From: Dolichospermum sp. LEGE 00240
Lineage (GTDB): Bacteria > Cyanobacteriota > Cyanobacteriia > Cyanobacteriales > Nostocaceae
Assembly: GCF_015207875.1 (NCBI RefSeq)
Contig: NZ_JADEVZ010000024.1
Location: forward strand, 1-64,000
DNA length: 64,000 nt
Direction: 5' to 3'
The position numbers were made by a program, and so were the translations under genes. A model generated the notes under the pieces. That model searched no databases. It worked only from the letters and a program-made list of their open reading frames with translations, and was not told where the DNA came from. This document shows positions 54,323 through 62,522 of the stretch, piece by piece. Position 1 is the stretch's first letter. The number at the start of each line of letters is the position of its first letter.

Positions 54323-56074
54323 ATGGCCAAATCTCACAGACTTGATAAAATCGCTGCTTATTTACGCCCCTATTGGCGCGAAACCGTCTTCGGTATTATT
54401 GCTTTATTAGTTGTCAATGGGCTGGGTGTATATATTCCTTTGTTAATTCGTTCAGGGGTAGATACTCTGTCTCAGAATTTTAGTTTTCGCCAAATCGTTC
54501 ATTATGTAGTTCTCATCGCCCTACTTAGTTCCGCTATGTGGATGATGCGAATGGCTTCTCGGATGTGGATCTTTGGTGTGGGAAGACAGGTGGAATTTGA
54601 TTTGAAACAGCGAATTTTTCAACACCTATTGCAATTAGAACCTGCTTATTTTACGGTTAATACTCCTGGGGATTTAATTAGTCGCGCTACCAGTGATGTA
54701 GACAATATTAGACGGTTGCTAGGGTTTGCTGTGTTGAGTTTGGCAAGTACTTTCTTTGCCTATCTTTTGACACTACCCGTCATGTTGTCTTTGAATGTGG
54801 AACTGACACTGGCATCATTAGCAGTGTACCCGTTCATGTTTTTGATGGTGCATTTTTTTAGCGATCGCTTGCGTAACGAACAAACCGCAGTCCAAGAAGA
54901 ACTTGCAGAAATTAGTGAATTGGTACGGGAAGATATGAGCGGTATGGCGCTGATTAAAATTTACGCCCAAGAAGACAATGAGCGCCAAGCATTTAACCGG
55001 AAAAATCAACAGCTATTAACCGCTAACCTCAAACTAGCTAAAACTCGCAACACCCTATTTCCCCTGATTGGTGGATTAGCAAGTTTAAGTTCTTTGATAA
55101 TTATTTGGTTAGGTACAGCCAGAATATCCTCTGGAACTCTGGCCATTGGTGATTTTCTGGCTTTGCTAATTTATGTAGAGCGATTAATTTTCCCTACCGC
55201 TTTATTAGGATTTACTATTACGGCTTACCAACGGGGGGAAGTGAGCATTGACCGCTTAGAAACTATTCTCAGCGTGACTCCGAAAATTCAAGACACACCA
55301 GACGCTATTCATGTAGAACCCAGCCAAATTAAAGGGGAACTGACAGCAGTAAACTTTAGTTACACTTACCCCGGTGTAAATACCCCAGTTTTAGAACATC
55401 TGAATTTTCAAATCGCACCTGGGGAAGTAGTAGCTATTGTGGGTCCGGTTGGTTCGGGAAAATCAACCTTAGCGAATGCTGTCCCCAGATTATTGGATAT
55501 TCAGCCTGGACAGTTATTTTTAGATGGGTTGGATATTACAAAAATAGCTGTGAGTGATTTACGTGGTGCGATCGCCTACGTACCACAAGATAGCTTTTTA
55601 TTCAGCACCACCGTCAAAAATAATATCCGTTATGGTGATCCCCTCTCCGCCGAAGCAGACGTAGTTTACGCCGCCAAAATGGCGCAAATTGACGCAGAAA
55701 TTCAGAATTTCCCCCAACAGTATGAAACCTTAGTGGGGGAGCGAGGAATTACCCTTTCTGGTGGACAAAGACAACGCACAGCTTTAGCCAGAGCAATGTT
55801 AATTGATGCCCCCATCTTGCTGTTAGATGATGCCCTATCCAGTGTAGACAATCAAACCGCTACACAAATCCTCACCAATTTGGCTACAGGGACAAAAAGA
55901 AAAACCGTAATTTTTATTACTCACCAGCTTTCTGCTGCTGCCACATCTGACCGAATATTGGTCATGGAACAGGGGAAAATCGTCCAGACGGGTCATCACT
56001 CAGAACTGGTGGAACAGCCTGGACTTTATCAAAATTTGTGGAATCAACATCAAGTAGAAGAACTATTACATTGA
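54323..56074 (+). CDS. ABC transporter, fused permease and ATPase
   Basis: This 583-aa half-transporter has six membrane segments in residues 1 to about 310 (ABC_membrane type, with VFGIIALLVVNGLGVYIPLLIRS) and a C-terminal ATPase domain: Walker A GPVGSGKST, Q loop, signature LSGGQRQR, Walker B ILLLDDALSSVDNQT and the switch His in FITHQLS. It resembles multidrug and lipid exporters of the MdlB/MsbA group. It probably works as a homodimer. Confidence 0.93.
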   Translation: MAKSHRLDKIAAYLRPYWRETVFGIIALLVVNGLGVYIPLLIRSGVDTLSQNFSFRQIVHYVVLIALLSSAMWMMRMASRMWIFGVGRQVEFDLKQRIFQHLLQLEPAYFTVNTPGDLISRATSDVDNIRRLLGFAVLSLASTFFAYLLTLPVMLSLNVELTLASLAVYPFMFLMVHFFSDRLRNEQTAVQEELAEISELVREDMSGMALIKIYAQEDNERQAFNRKNQQLLTANLKLAKTRNTLFPLIGGLASLSSLIIIWLGTARISSGTLAIGDFLALLIYVERLIFPTALLGFTITAYQRGEVSIDRLETILSVTPKIQDTPDAIHVEPSQIKGELTAVNFSYTYPGVNTPVLEHLNFQIAPGEVVAIVGPVGSGKSTLANAVPRLLDIQPGQLFLDGLDITKIAVSDLRGAIAYVPQDSFLFSTTVKNNIRYGDPLSAEADVVYAAKMAQIDAEIQNFPQQYETLVGERGITLSGGQRQRTALARAMLIDAPILLLDDALSSVDNQTATQILTNLATGTKRKTVIFITHQLSAAATSDRILVMEQGKIVQTGHHSELVEQPGLYQNLWNQHQVEELLH

Positions 56075-56140
56075 ACCGAAATGGATTAATTTTTGTAATA
56101 ATTAGCAGTAGTATTAATCACAAAATAGCATAATTTAAAG

Positions 56141-56812
56141 ATGTTTAAAAATTCACAGTTAGTAGCTTCTGAGTCCAGTAACTTATTAACATCTAAACAG
56201 CAGCGTCTTTTAGGAGCAATCGCCCTTTTAGTCGTCATTAGTTTACTGACTTCAGCCGGTGGATCACCCATTGAACATAATGTTTCCAGCACCTGGGAAG
56301 GTTTTATTTGGGGCATAGCCGATCCAGTGATTAGTTTAGACCGTTTTGCAGGGATTGTAGCATTAGGTTTATGTTCCCCTAGATTTACCCGTGGTAATTG
56401 GCTAAATATCACTTTTGTTATTGCTGCTATCTGTGGACAATTGATTAATTTATCTCCAGTGATCTTACCCGCACCAGGAATAGCGATCGCTATTTGTACC
56501 ATTGCATTAGGAGTAATGTTAGTTACACCAATTCCTATTCCTTGGTTAGTAGTAGCTTTATTAAGTGCTACTGCTGGGATATTTCAAGGTTACTCCGATG
56601 CTACATCCATCATCGGTGCAGAAACATTAACTATGATTATCTTTGTAATTAGTGTTGCCTTTACCCAAACAGTAATTATCATGAGTGCCAGAAAAATAGG
56701 TGTAAATTTTGGCATCAATGAAATTAACCAAATCTTACCTAAAATCATCCGTTTTGCTGGTTTAGTATTCTGTGCAATTGGTATCGTATTTTTGGGCTAC
56801 TCAATAATTTAA
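56141..56812 (+). CDS. HupE/UreJ-like membrane protein with altered metal motif
   Basis: This 223-aa membrane protein resembles the HupE/UreJ family (putative nickel or cobalt permeases). In the family the first helix pair contains a G-x-x-H-P-x(4,5)-G-x-D-H core; here the aligned segment reads WGIADPVISLDRFAGIVALGL, so the two key histidines are Asp and Arg. About six hydrophobic segments follow. Either metal transport is lost or the protein does something else. No urease or hydrogenase gene lies nearby. Confidence 0.7.
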   Translation: MFKNSQLVASESSNLLTSKQQRLLGAIALLVVISLLTSAGGSPIEHNVSSTWEGFIWGIADPVISLDRFAGIVALGLCSPRFTRGNWLNITFVIAAICGQLINLSPVILPAPGIAIAICTIALGVMLVTPIPIPWLVVALLSATAGIFQGYSDATSIIGAETLTMIIFVISVAFTQTVIIMSARKIGVNFGINEINQILPKIIRFAGLVFCAIGIVFLGYSII

Positions 56813-56844
56813 CGGAGGAATTAGGGAGGCGGGATTGGGATTAA

Positions 56845-56930
56845 CACCGCTTGGCGGAAGTCAAAATTCAAAAGTCAAAACCAAGAGGAATGATGACAAA
56901 TTACTTGATTTATTAATAATGCTGATTATG
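56845..56930 (+). mobile_element. Degenerate CTAG-family repeat, copy E
   Basis: CACCGCTTGGCGGAAGTCAA and the AAAGTCAAAA run match the left half of the CTAG-family element, but the flanking CTAG and the right end are not preserved. It is a decayed copy. Confidence 0.5.
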
Positions 56931-56962
56931 AAACTATGGAATGAATATTTAGGAATATTGCT

Positions 56963-57292
56963 GTGATGATTTTTTCTCAAGATTGGAGCAGGCCAGAAAT
57001 GATTGCAACTGGAATAGAAACAAGAATCAGTCGCTTAGAATCTATTGTTGAACAAATTGGAGACGCTGTACTCTCGACAACTGAGACAATTGAACGTCTT
57101 GCTCACAGAGTTGATGCTCTGAGTCTACAAATAGAAGCTCAAGGAAAACAAGTACAGCAGCAAGGTTATCAGATTTTTGCTTTATGTGACGCTGTGCAAA
57201 GTTTGGCTGACTCGCAGAAGGATTCTATGGAACAAATCACTCAATTGTCACAAACCTTGGATGGACTTGTATCCTTACTACAAGATGAATAA
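56963..57292 (+). CDS. Small coiled-coil protein
   Basis: This 109-aa protein is a continuous heptad coiled coil (MIATGIETRISRLESIVEQIGDAVLSTTETIERLAHRVDALSLQIEAQGKQVQQQGYQIFALCDAVQSLA). The start could be 56963 or Met at 56966. I recognise no family. The length and bias fit a structural or partner protein; no signal peptide or membrane segment is visible. Confidence 0.6.
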   Translation: MMIFSQDWSRPEMIATGIETRISRLESIVEQIGDAVLSTTETIERLAHRVDALSLQIEAQGKQVQQQGYQIFALCDAVQSLADSQKDSMEQITQLSQTLDGLVSLLQDE

Positions 57293-57298
57293 TGATGG

Positions 57299-57440
57299 AA
57301 GTCAGGAGTCACCGAGTCAGAAAGAAGGAGTCACCGAGTCAGGAGTCACCGAGTCAGGAGTATGGCTAACGCCACGCTGCGCAGGAGTTCAGGAAGAAGA
57401 AAGAAGGAAGAAGAAAGAAGAAAGAAGAAAGAAGAATTTA
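57299..57440. repeat. Tandem GAGTCAC and AGAAAGA repeats
   Basis: GGAGTCACCGAGTCA units recur three times, followed by a GCCACGC repeat and a purine-rich AGAAAGA run. This non-coding gap lies between the coiled-coil gene and surE. Confidence 0.85.
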
Positions 57441-57468
57441 GAACCTGAATTATTAAGTCCTAATTACC

Positions 57469-58149
57469 TTAAACTCTTAACTTTGTCACTGCGATTTTGC
57501 CCGAAAAACATATATCAACATCACTATTAGGAGTCCGTTCTCGTTTACCATATTCTCCTGTATAGTAAAAATCATCACCTTCTATTCGGTAATTAACAGG
57601 TAAAGGTTTCGTACAGGGTTGACAAAATACCACTTCTGGATCTGCTTGTTGCGGTAACAGGTGCGGTAAATTGACATTCCAAAAACATCCAAGTTCTAGG
57701 GGAAGTTCCATCAAATTATCTAACAATGCAGATGTCCATCTAATAGCCGCATCCCAATCATAATCACGTTTACCTTGACGATACTGAGAAACAGCAATTC
57801 CGGGAATCCCGTGCATTGCAGCCTCTCTAACAGCAGCCACAGTCCCAGAAATATACGCATCAACTCCCAAATTTCCACCAGCATTAATGCCTGAAATGAC
57901 ATACTTGACATTTGGAGCAATATGTGAAACGGCAACTCGGATACAATCAGCAGGAGTACCGGCGATCGCATATTCAAAATCAGAACGACGTTGCAGATTA
58001 ATCGGTTGACGGGTAGTAACTTGATGTCCGCAACCAGATTGATGCGATCGCGGTGCAGCAATAATTACCGATTTATTATTTACTGCTTTGAATAAAGCTG
58101 CAATACCCGGAGCATCAATACCGTCGTCATTGGTGATAATTATCGTCAT
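57469..58149 (-). CDS. surE: 5'/3'-nucleotidase SurE
   Basis: This 226-aa phosphatase removes phosphate from nucleotides and is linked to stationary-phase survival. It opens with TIIITNDDGIDAPGIAAL (the metal-binding Asp8/Asp9 motif), has IIAAPRSHQSGCGHQVT and GTPADCIRVA, and YVISGINAGGNLGVDAYISGTVAAVREA. It is a normal length. Confidence 0.96.
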   Translation of the reverse strand: MTIIITNDDGIDAPGIAALFKAVNNKSVIIAAPRSHQSGCGHQVTTRQPINLQRRSDFEYAIAGTPADCIRVAVSHIAPNVKYVISGINAGGNLGVDAYISGTVAAVREAAMHGIPGIAVSQYRQGKRDYDWDAAIRWTSALLDNLMELPLELGCFWNVNLPHLLPQQADPEVVFCQPCTKPLPVNYRIEGDDFYYTGEYGKRERTPNSDVDICFSGKIAVTKLRV

Positions 58150-58162
58150 ACTATGTTTTTTT

Positions 58163-58211
58163 AAAATTCCTTCCCTGTAACCTGTAACCTGTAACCTGTA
58201 ACCTGTAACCT
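58163..58211. repeat. STRR run (CCTGTAA heptamers)
   Basis: About six tandem CCTGTAA units upstream of surE and next to a 58-bp dispersed repeat. Confidence 0.9.
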
Positions 58212-58270
58212 CCCCTCACAGACAACTTTTATCGCTTACGCCACGCTTCGCTATCAGCAAACCCTACTTA
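58212..58270 (-). mobile_element. 58-bp dispersed repeat, copy 2, on a stop codon
   Basis: The inverse copy of the element at 44875-44932, with one or two mismatches. Its terminal TAAGTAGGG supplies the TAA stop codon of the 192-aa gene on the minus strand (58268-58270). Confidence 0.8.
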
Positions 58271-58846
58271 TTTTCCCATGTTGCGTTTGAGTTTTTCTAA
58301 TTCATCTTGGGTTTCCCAGCGGCGAAATGTATTTTCTAGGTCATCAAAGTCACTGTAAGAATTAGTAGCTGTATTCCAGCCATGAGTTTCAGTTTCTAGT
58401 CTTTGTTGGGTTTGTGCTTTGGTTCTTGCTGTTTGTAATTCAGCTGCTTTGGTTTTTACTTCTTGACGACGTTGTTGAATTTTGCGGAGTAGTTCTTGGG
58501 ATTGGCTAATGCGTTCTTTTACACCTTGCATCTGTCCCCACATCTGATTTCCTTCTCGCAGTAGTGCTGCTTCTCGTTCTTGGGCTGGGGTGGTTAAATC
58601 TTGTCTACCTGCGGCTTGGGCTTTTTGAATACGGATATGCCATTTTTGAATTTCTTGGGCTGTGGAGAGGATTTCATCTTGCGATCGCTTCTCTTGTAAT
58701 TGTAACTCGGCAATTAATTTTAATGTATCTTCTTCTTGTTCCCGCAGCTGTTCTAAAAGTGCTTCTAACTCTAAATGAGGGTTATTCCGCAAGAATTCTT
58801 CTAAACGACTTTCTAAAAAGCGACTTAAATCATCAAATAAACTCAC
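58268..58846 (-). CDS. Coiled-coil hypothetical protein
   Basis: This 192-aa protein is predominantly coiled coil, with SRFLESRLEEFLRNNPHLELEALLEQLREQEEDTLKLIAELQLQEKRSQDEILSTAQEIQKWHIRIQKAQAAGRQDL and a C-terminal SYSDFDDLENTFRRWETQDELEKLKRNMGK. The overall form recalls PspA/Vipp1-like or conserved cyanobacterial coiled-coil proteins. The function is unknown to me. The stop codon is at the end of a dispersed repeat. Confidence 0.8.
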   Translation of the reverse strand: MSLFDDLSRFLESRLEEFLRNNPHLELEALLEQLREQEEDTLKLIAELQLQEKRSQDEILSTAQEIQKWHIRIQKAQAAGRQDLTTPAQEREAALLREGNQMWGQMQGVKERISQSQELLRKIQQRRQEVKTKAAELQTARTKAQTQQRLETETHGWNTATNSYSDFDDLENTFRRWETQDELEKLKRNMGK

Positions 58847-59047
58847 TGTTAATACTCCAAATATTTAGATATATGTTTATTTTATAACAGGGAACTCTTA
58901 ACTGAGAACATAATCTGTTTATTTGCAGAATTTATGTAGTCTGACGCAGCCTACCAATGTGCCAGTTGGGTAAGTCCTGATAAAGTAGCTATGGACTGAT
59001 AGAATGTGTTCACTTTCATAGCTAAGTTGCTTGTAAACGGGGTATTT

Positions 59048-59929
59048 ATGAATCAAATTCATCGGGTGGCGATTGTCGGCGGAAATCACGGTAATGAGTT
59101 AACGGGAGTTTACTTGGTGAAAAAGTTTCAGCAATATCCCCATTTAATTCATCGAGGCAGTTTGGAAACTTTATCATTACTTGGTAATCCTAAAGCTATT
59201 GCTGCCCGGACAAGATATATTGATACGGATCTGAATCGTTGCTTTAATCAAGATAAATTATCAAGTTCAAAAATATCAAGTTATGAAGAATTAAGGGCGC
59301 GAGAAATTCAACAAATATTACAACCAGAAAATCAAGAATCTGTAGATACAATTATTGATGTACATACGACTACTGCCAATATGGGATTATGTATTATTCT
59401 GGGAAGTTGGCATCCTTTCCTGCTCAAATTAGCTGCTAATTTGAGCGCAGTTAATCCTTTGGTGAAGGTTTATATTCATGAACAACCTCAAGGCAGTGGG
59501 TTTCTGCGTTCTTTGTGTGATTTAGGTTTTGCGATTGAAGTTGGTGCTGTACCTCAAGGAATTTTAAATGCGGAATTATTTCAACGAACTGAACAACTTA
59601 TTTATAGTATTTTAGATTATTTTGAAGACTATAATCAAGGAAAAATTTTGTCAAGGAATCATACATTAACAGTTTATAAATCAATTGGTGTGATTGATTA
59701 TCCGAGAAATGAAGTAGGGGAAATTCAGGCGATGATTCACCCCCAACTTCAATGCCAAGATTATAAACCTTTACATCCTGGTGATCCTATTTTTCTGACT
59801 TTCACGGGAGAAGAAATTTTCTATGAAGGAAATTCTACTGTTTATCCGATCTTTATTAATGAAGCTGCCTATTATGAGAAAGGAATTGCGATGCACATTA
59901 GCGAAAAGGAGTTAATTAAGATTGGCTAA
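59048..59929 (+). CDS. Aspartoacylase (AstE/AspA family)
   Basis: This 293-aa zinc hydrolase would cleave N-acyl-aspartate. It starts at ATG 59048 ([20 protein letters not shown]), with the zinc ligands His and Glu in [10 protein letters not shown] and a third His in [12 protein letters not shown], plus [17 protein letters not shown]. In-frame codons before 59048 are not supported. It converges with the glycosyltransferase gene; the two coding regions overlap by 18 bp. Confidence 0.92.
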   Translation: MNQIHRVAIVGGNHGNELTGVYLVKKFQQYPHLIHRGSLETLSLLGNPKAIAARTRYIDTDLNRCFNQDKLSSSKISSYEELRAREIQQILQPENQESVDTIIDVHTTTANMGLCIILGSWHPFLLKLAANLSAVNPLVKVYIHEQPQGSGFLRSLCDLGFAIEVGAVPQGILNAELFQRTEQLIYSILDYFEDYNQGKILSRNHTLTVYKSIGVIDYPRNEVGEIQAMIHPQLQCQDYKPLHPGDPIFLTFTGEEIFYEGNSTVYPIFINEAAYYEKGIAMHISEKELIKIG

Positions 59930-61021
59930 TTCTCTGGTTTCCATGACTCTGATGATATTGTCTTTTCTCATTAATTCACGATATACACTTAGTGTTTCTT
60001 CATTCACTCGTGCGGCACTAAATCTTTCTAGATTTTGCTGGGCGCGGAATTTCCACTGATCTAAAAGTTGGCGATCGCTCAATAATTGTGTCAAAGTATT
60101 AGCTAGGGTTGGAATATCCTTGGGTGGCACTAAAATCCCGGCTTGACTATCATCTAAGGTCTCAGGAATACCATCCACATCACTGGCTACGATTGCACAA
60201 CCGGCTTCCCGCGCTTCCGTTAGCACTAAGCCAAAAGATTCGCAATGTGAAGCCAAAACAAAGATATCCGTTGCTAACATATAGCGTTGCGGTTCTGCCT
60301 GAAATCCTGCAAAATGAATGCGATGGCTAAAAGTTGTATTTTGCACCATTTTCTCAAACATGAGCCGATCTGGTCCATCTCCTACCAAATATAAATGTGC
60401 TTGCGGAAAGTCTGTGGCAACTATTTTAAATGCCTCAATTAACTCATAAATACCTTTGCGGGTATACATCCCAGCCACAGTAGTTATAGATGGATGTGGC
60501 ATTTCTACTGGTTGATAATCTGCCAGTTTTTTATGCCGAGGACTTCCTAAAGTCCCATTACTAACTACTCGTAACTTTTGAGGTGGAATACCCCGTTTAA
60601 TCATGGAATTAGCTACGGCTTTACTAACTGCAATTACCTGATCAGCTAATCCCATGAGGATAGCACTATGTTGAAATTCATTATGGACAGTAGAAACTAA
60701 ATGATATTCTCGATTCTTGCGGAAAATACCTGCTAAAATTGCCCCTGTCATCATGTGTACATGAACAATATCCGGTTGAAACTCCTTAATAATTTGGCGA
60801 TAATGCCCAGCAGCCTTAATCAGATTTAATGGTGTCCGACATTGATTGAGATGAAAATGTTCAACACCGTGATCTGCTAATAATTTTTCATATTCTCCAC
60901 CAGCAGAAGCTACAGCAATATCCAGACCACTTTTTGCTTGTAAACAAGCTAAATCTACAGCAACATTAACAATTCCATTACCGATTTTTTGAACATGATT
61001 AGTAATATGTAGAATCCGCAT
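59912..61021 (-). CDS. Glycosyltransferase family 4
   Basis: This 369-aa protein has the GT-B fold of GT4 enzymes: N-terminal [36 protein letters not shown], and C-terminal [27 protein letters not shown] and the catalytic E-x7-E region [30 protein letters not shown]. It transfers a sugar from a nucleotide donor, probably to a polysaccharide or lipid. It lies 63 bp upstream of a PIG-L deacetylase gene in the same direction, a common pairing in sugar biosynthesis. Confidence 0.93.
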   Translation of the reverse strand: MRILHITNHVQKIGNGIVNVAVDLACLQAKSGLDIAVASAGGEYEKLLADHGVEHFHLNQCRTPLNLIKAAGHYRQIIKEFQPDIVHVHMMTGAILAGIFRKNREYHLVSTVHNEFQHSAILMGLADQVIAVSKAVANSMIKRGIPPQKLRVVSNGTLGSPRHKKLADYQPVEMPHPSITTVAGMYTRKGIYELIEAFKIVATDFPQAHLYLVGDGPDRLMFEKMVQNTTFSHRIHFAGFQAEPQRYMLATDIFVLASHCESFGLVLTEAREAGCAIVASDVDGIPETLDDSQAGILVPPKDIPTLANTLTQLLSDRQLLDQWKFRAQQNLERFSAARVNEETLSVYRELMRKDNIIRVMETRELANLN

Positions 61022-61084
61022 TTAAATTTTCCCCACTGTAATTATTTATAGCAAATCTTCAGATGCGTTTCCCCTGTTCCCACC

Positions 61085-61891
61085 TTACTCGGATTTAAAA
61101 AATATTTCTTCCGAATATAAAAATCGGTTAATAAATCCCCGAGGTAACATCTCAATCTGGGAAGGATAGGCAGCAATAGCTTTTTGTTTTTTCTCTTTTA
61201 CTGATGTGACTGATAAGCGATAAGCCGCTGCAATATCTTGTAACTTCAACAGAATAAATAATGGCGATCGCCAAAATACCCAAATAGGATATTGAAGTAT
61301 TTCTGTATTAATTTGTGATTGGATAATTGCCTCTTTCACTAAATTATAAGTAGCTTCATGATCCTGATGACAGTCTTTACGGTGAGGCACATAAACCTCT
61401 CCCGGTTGATATAAATTTAGTAGTTCTGAAATTTCAGTAATTATCTGTTGCCTTTTCTCTATATTCAAAGCAGCTAAACTACCATCTTGGTGATTAAAAA
61501 AATGAATCTCTGAAGGGTTTACCCCGAGAATATTTAACGCCATCAAAGATTCCTGTTGACGAATCTGGACAACTTGACTTTGCATAAGCGGATCTAAGCC
61601 ATGAGAACCTCTACCGTCAGTTAAAAAAGTTATACTTACTTGTATTCCTTGTTCTCTTTTACGGGCAATCATCCCTCCACAACCAAAGGTTTCATCATCT
61701 TGATGAGGAGAAAAAACCATTGCTGATTTTTCAGAAAATTTTAAAGGCTGACTTCCCCAATGCAAAATCCACCATGAAACTAAACTACAATGAATATATT
61801 GTATCTGACTTAACAATTTATTAGGAATTATTTTTTCTAGTGAGGTTAGGTTTTTTTTATGATTCATAAATTTAAAATTGATTCCAGACAA
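61085..61891 (-). CDS. PIG-L family deacetylase
   Basis: This 268-aa zinc enzyme removes acetyl groups from N-acetyl sugars. It has the motif SPHQDDETFGCGGMI (zinc ligands His and Asp), FLTDGRGSHG, and HRKDCHQDHEATYNLV with the third His. The usual opening P/H-D-D is read here as PHQDDE. The adjacent GT4 gene suggests a shared pathway, for example a glycolipid or polysaccharide. Confidence 0.9.
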   Translation of the reverse strand: MSGINFKFMNHKKNLTSLEKIIPNKLLSQIQYIHCSLVSWWILHWGSQPLKFSEKSAMVFSPHQDDETFGCGGMIARKREQGIQVSITFLTDGRGSHGLDPLMQSQVVQIRQQESLMALNILGVNPSEIHFFNHQDGSLAALNIEKRQQIITEISELLNLYQPGEVYVPHRKDCHQDHEATYNLVKEAIIQSQINTEILQYPIWVFWRSPLFILLKLQDIAAAYRLSVTSVKEKKQKAIAAYPSQIEMLPRGFINRFLYSEEIFFKSE

Positions 61892-62522
61892 AATTCCAGT
61901 CTTGTAGCTAACAAATATTGATGCTTCCCATAAATCAAAATAACTATTTTTATAATAGTCACGCCCTAGATAAAAGTATTTATTTTTTTAATAAAGTTAT
62001 GCTGAACATATCAATAAGAAAGTGTAGAAAATCAGATGAGTGGTAAAAAAAAACTCTCAGTAGTATGGACTAAAGATGGGGACTAGCAAAGAATAAATTT
62101 GAATTACCTATATTTTATAAACAGCTGGATTAGCTGACGACTAACGATTGAATGCTTACTATTTTTCTACCCAGAAGTGTTTCTATAGAAACAGTAAATC
62201 ATTAGTTAGATTAGTTAGAATTTATGGAAACCATCGAAATCTCCATAACCTACTATATGGCGGTATGCACTCTTTGTGAGATACAGTCAGCAAATCCTCA
62301 AGCCTGTAGGGGCATGGTTTCTCGTCTCTGGATTGTATTGCTATATAAAGTTAAGCAGTGCTTAATTACCGTAGGAGTTGATGTTTACCGTTAAATTCAG
62401 CTATTTTTTGGATTCTGGAGGACTGTAATGATTACTAAATTTTAGCTGAAGTTATAAATTGAGTAATTATTGTATTAGTATAAGTTATCTTGGGTATGCA
62501 ATGGTGTGCCACTATCATGCAG
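61892..62522. other. Non-coding stretch before the WD40 gene
   Basis: About 630 bp of AT-rich DNA without a credible gene. It probably contains the promoter of the WD40 gene. No repeats or hairpins of note were found. Confidence 0.45.
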
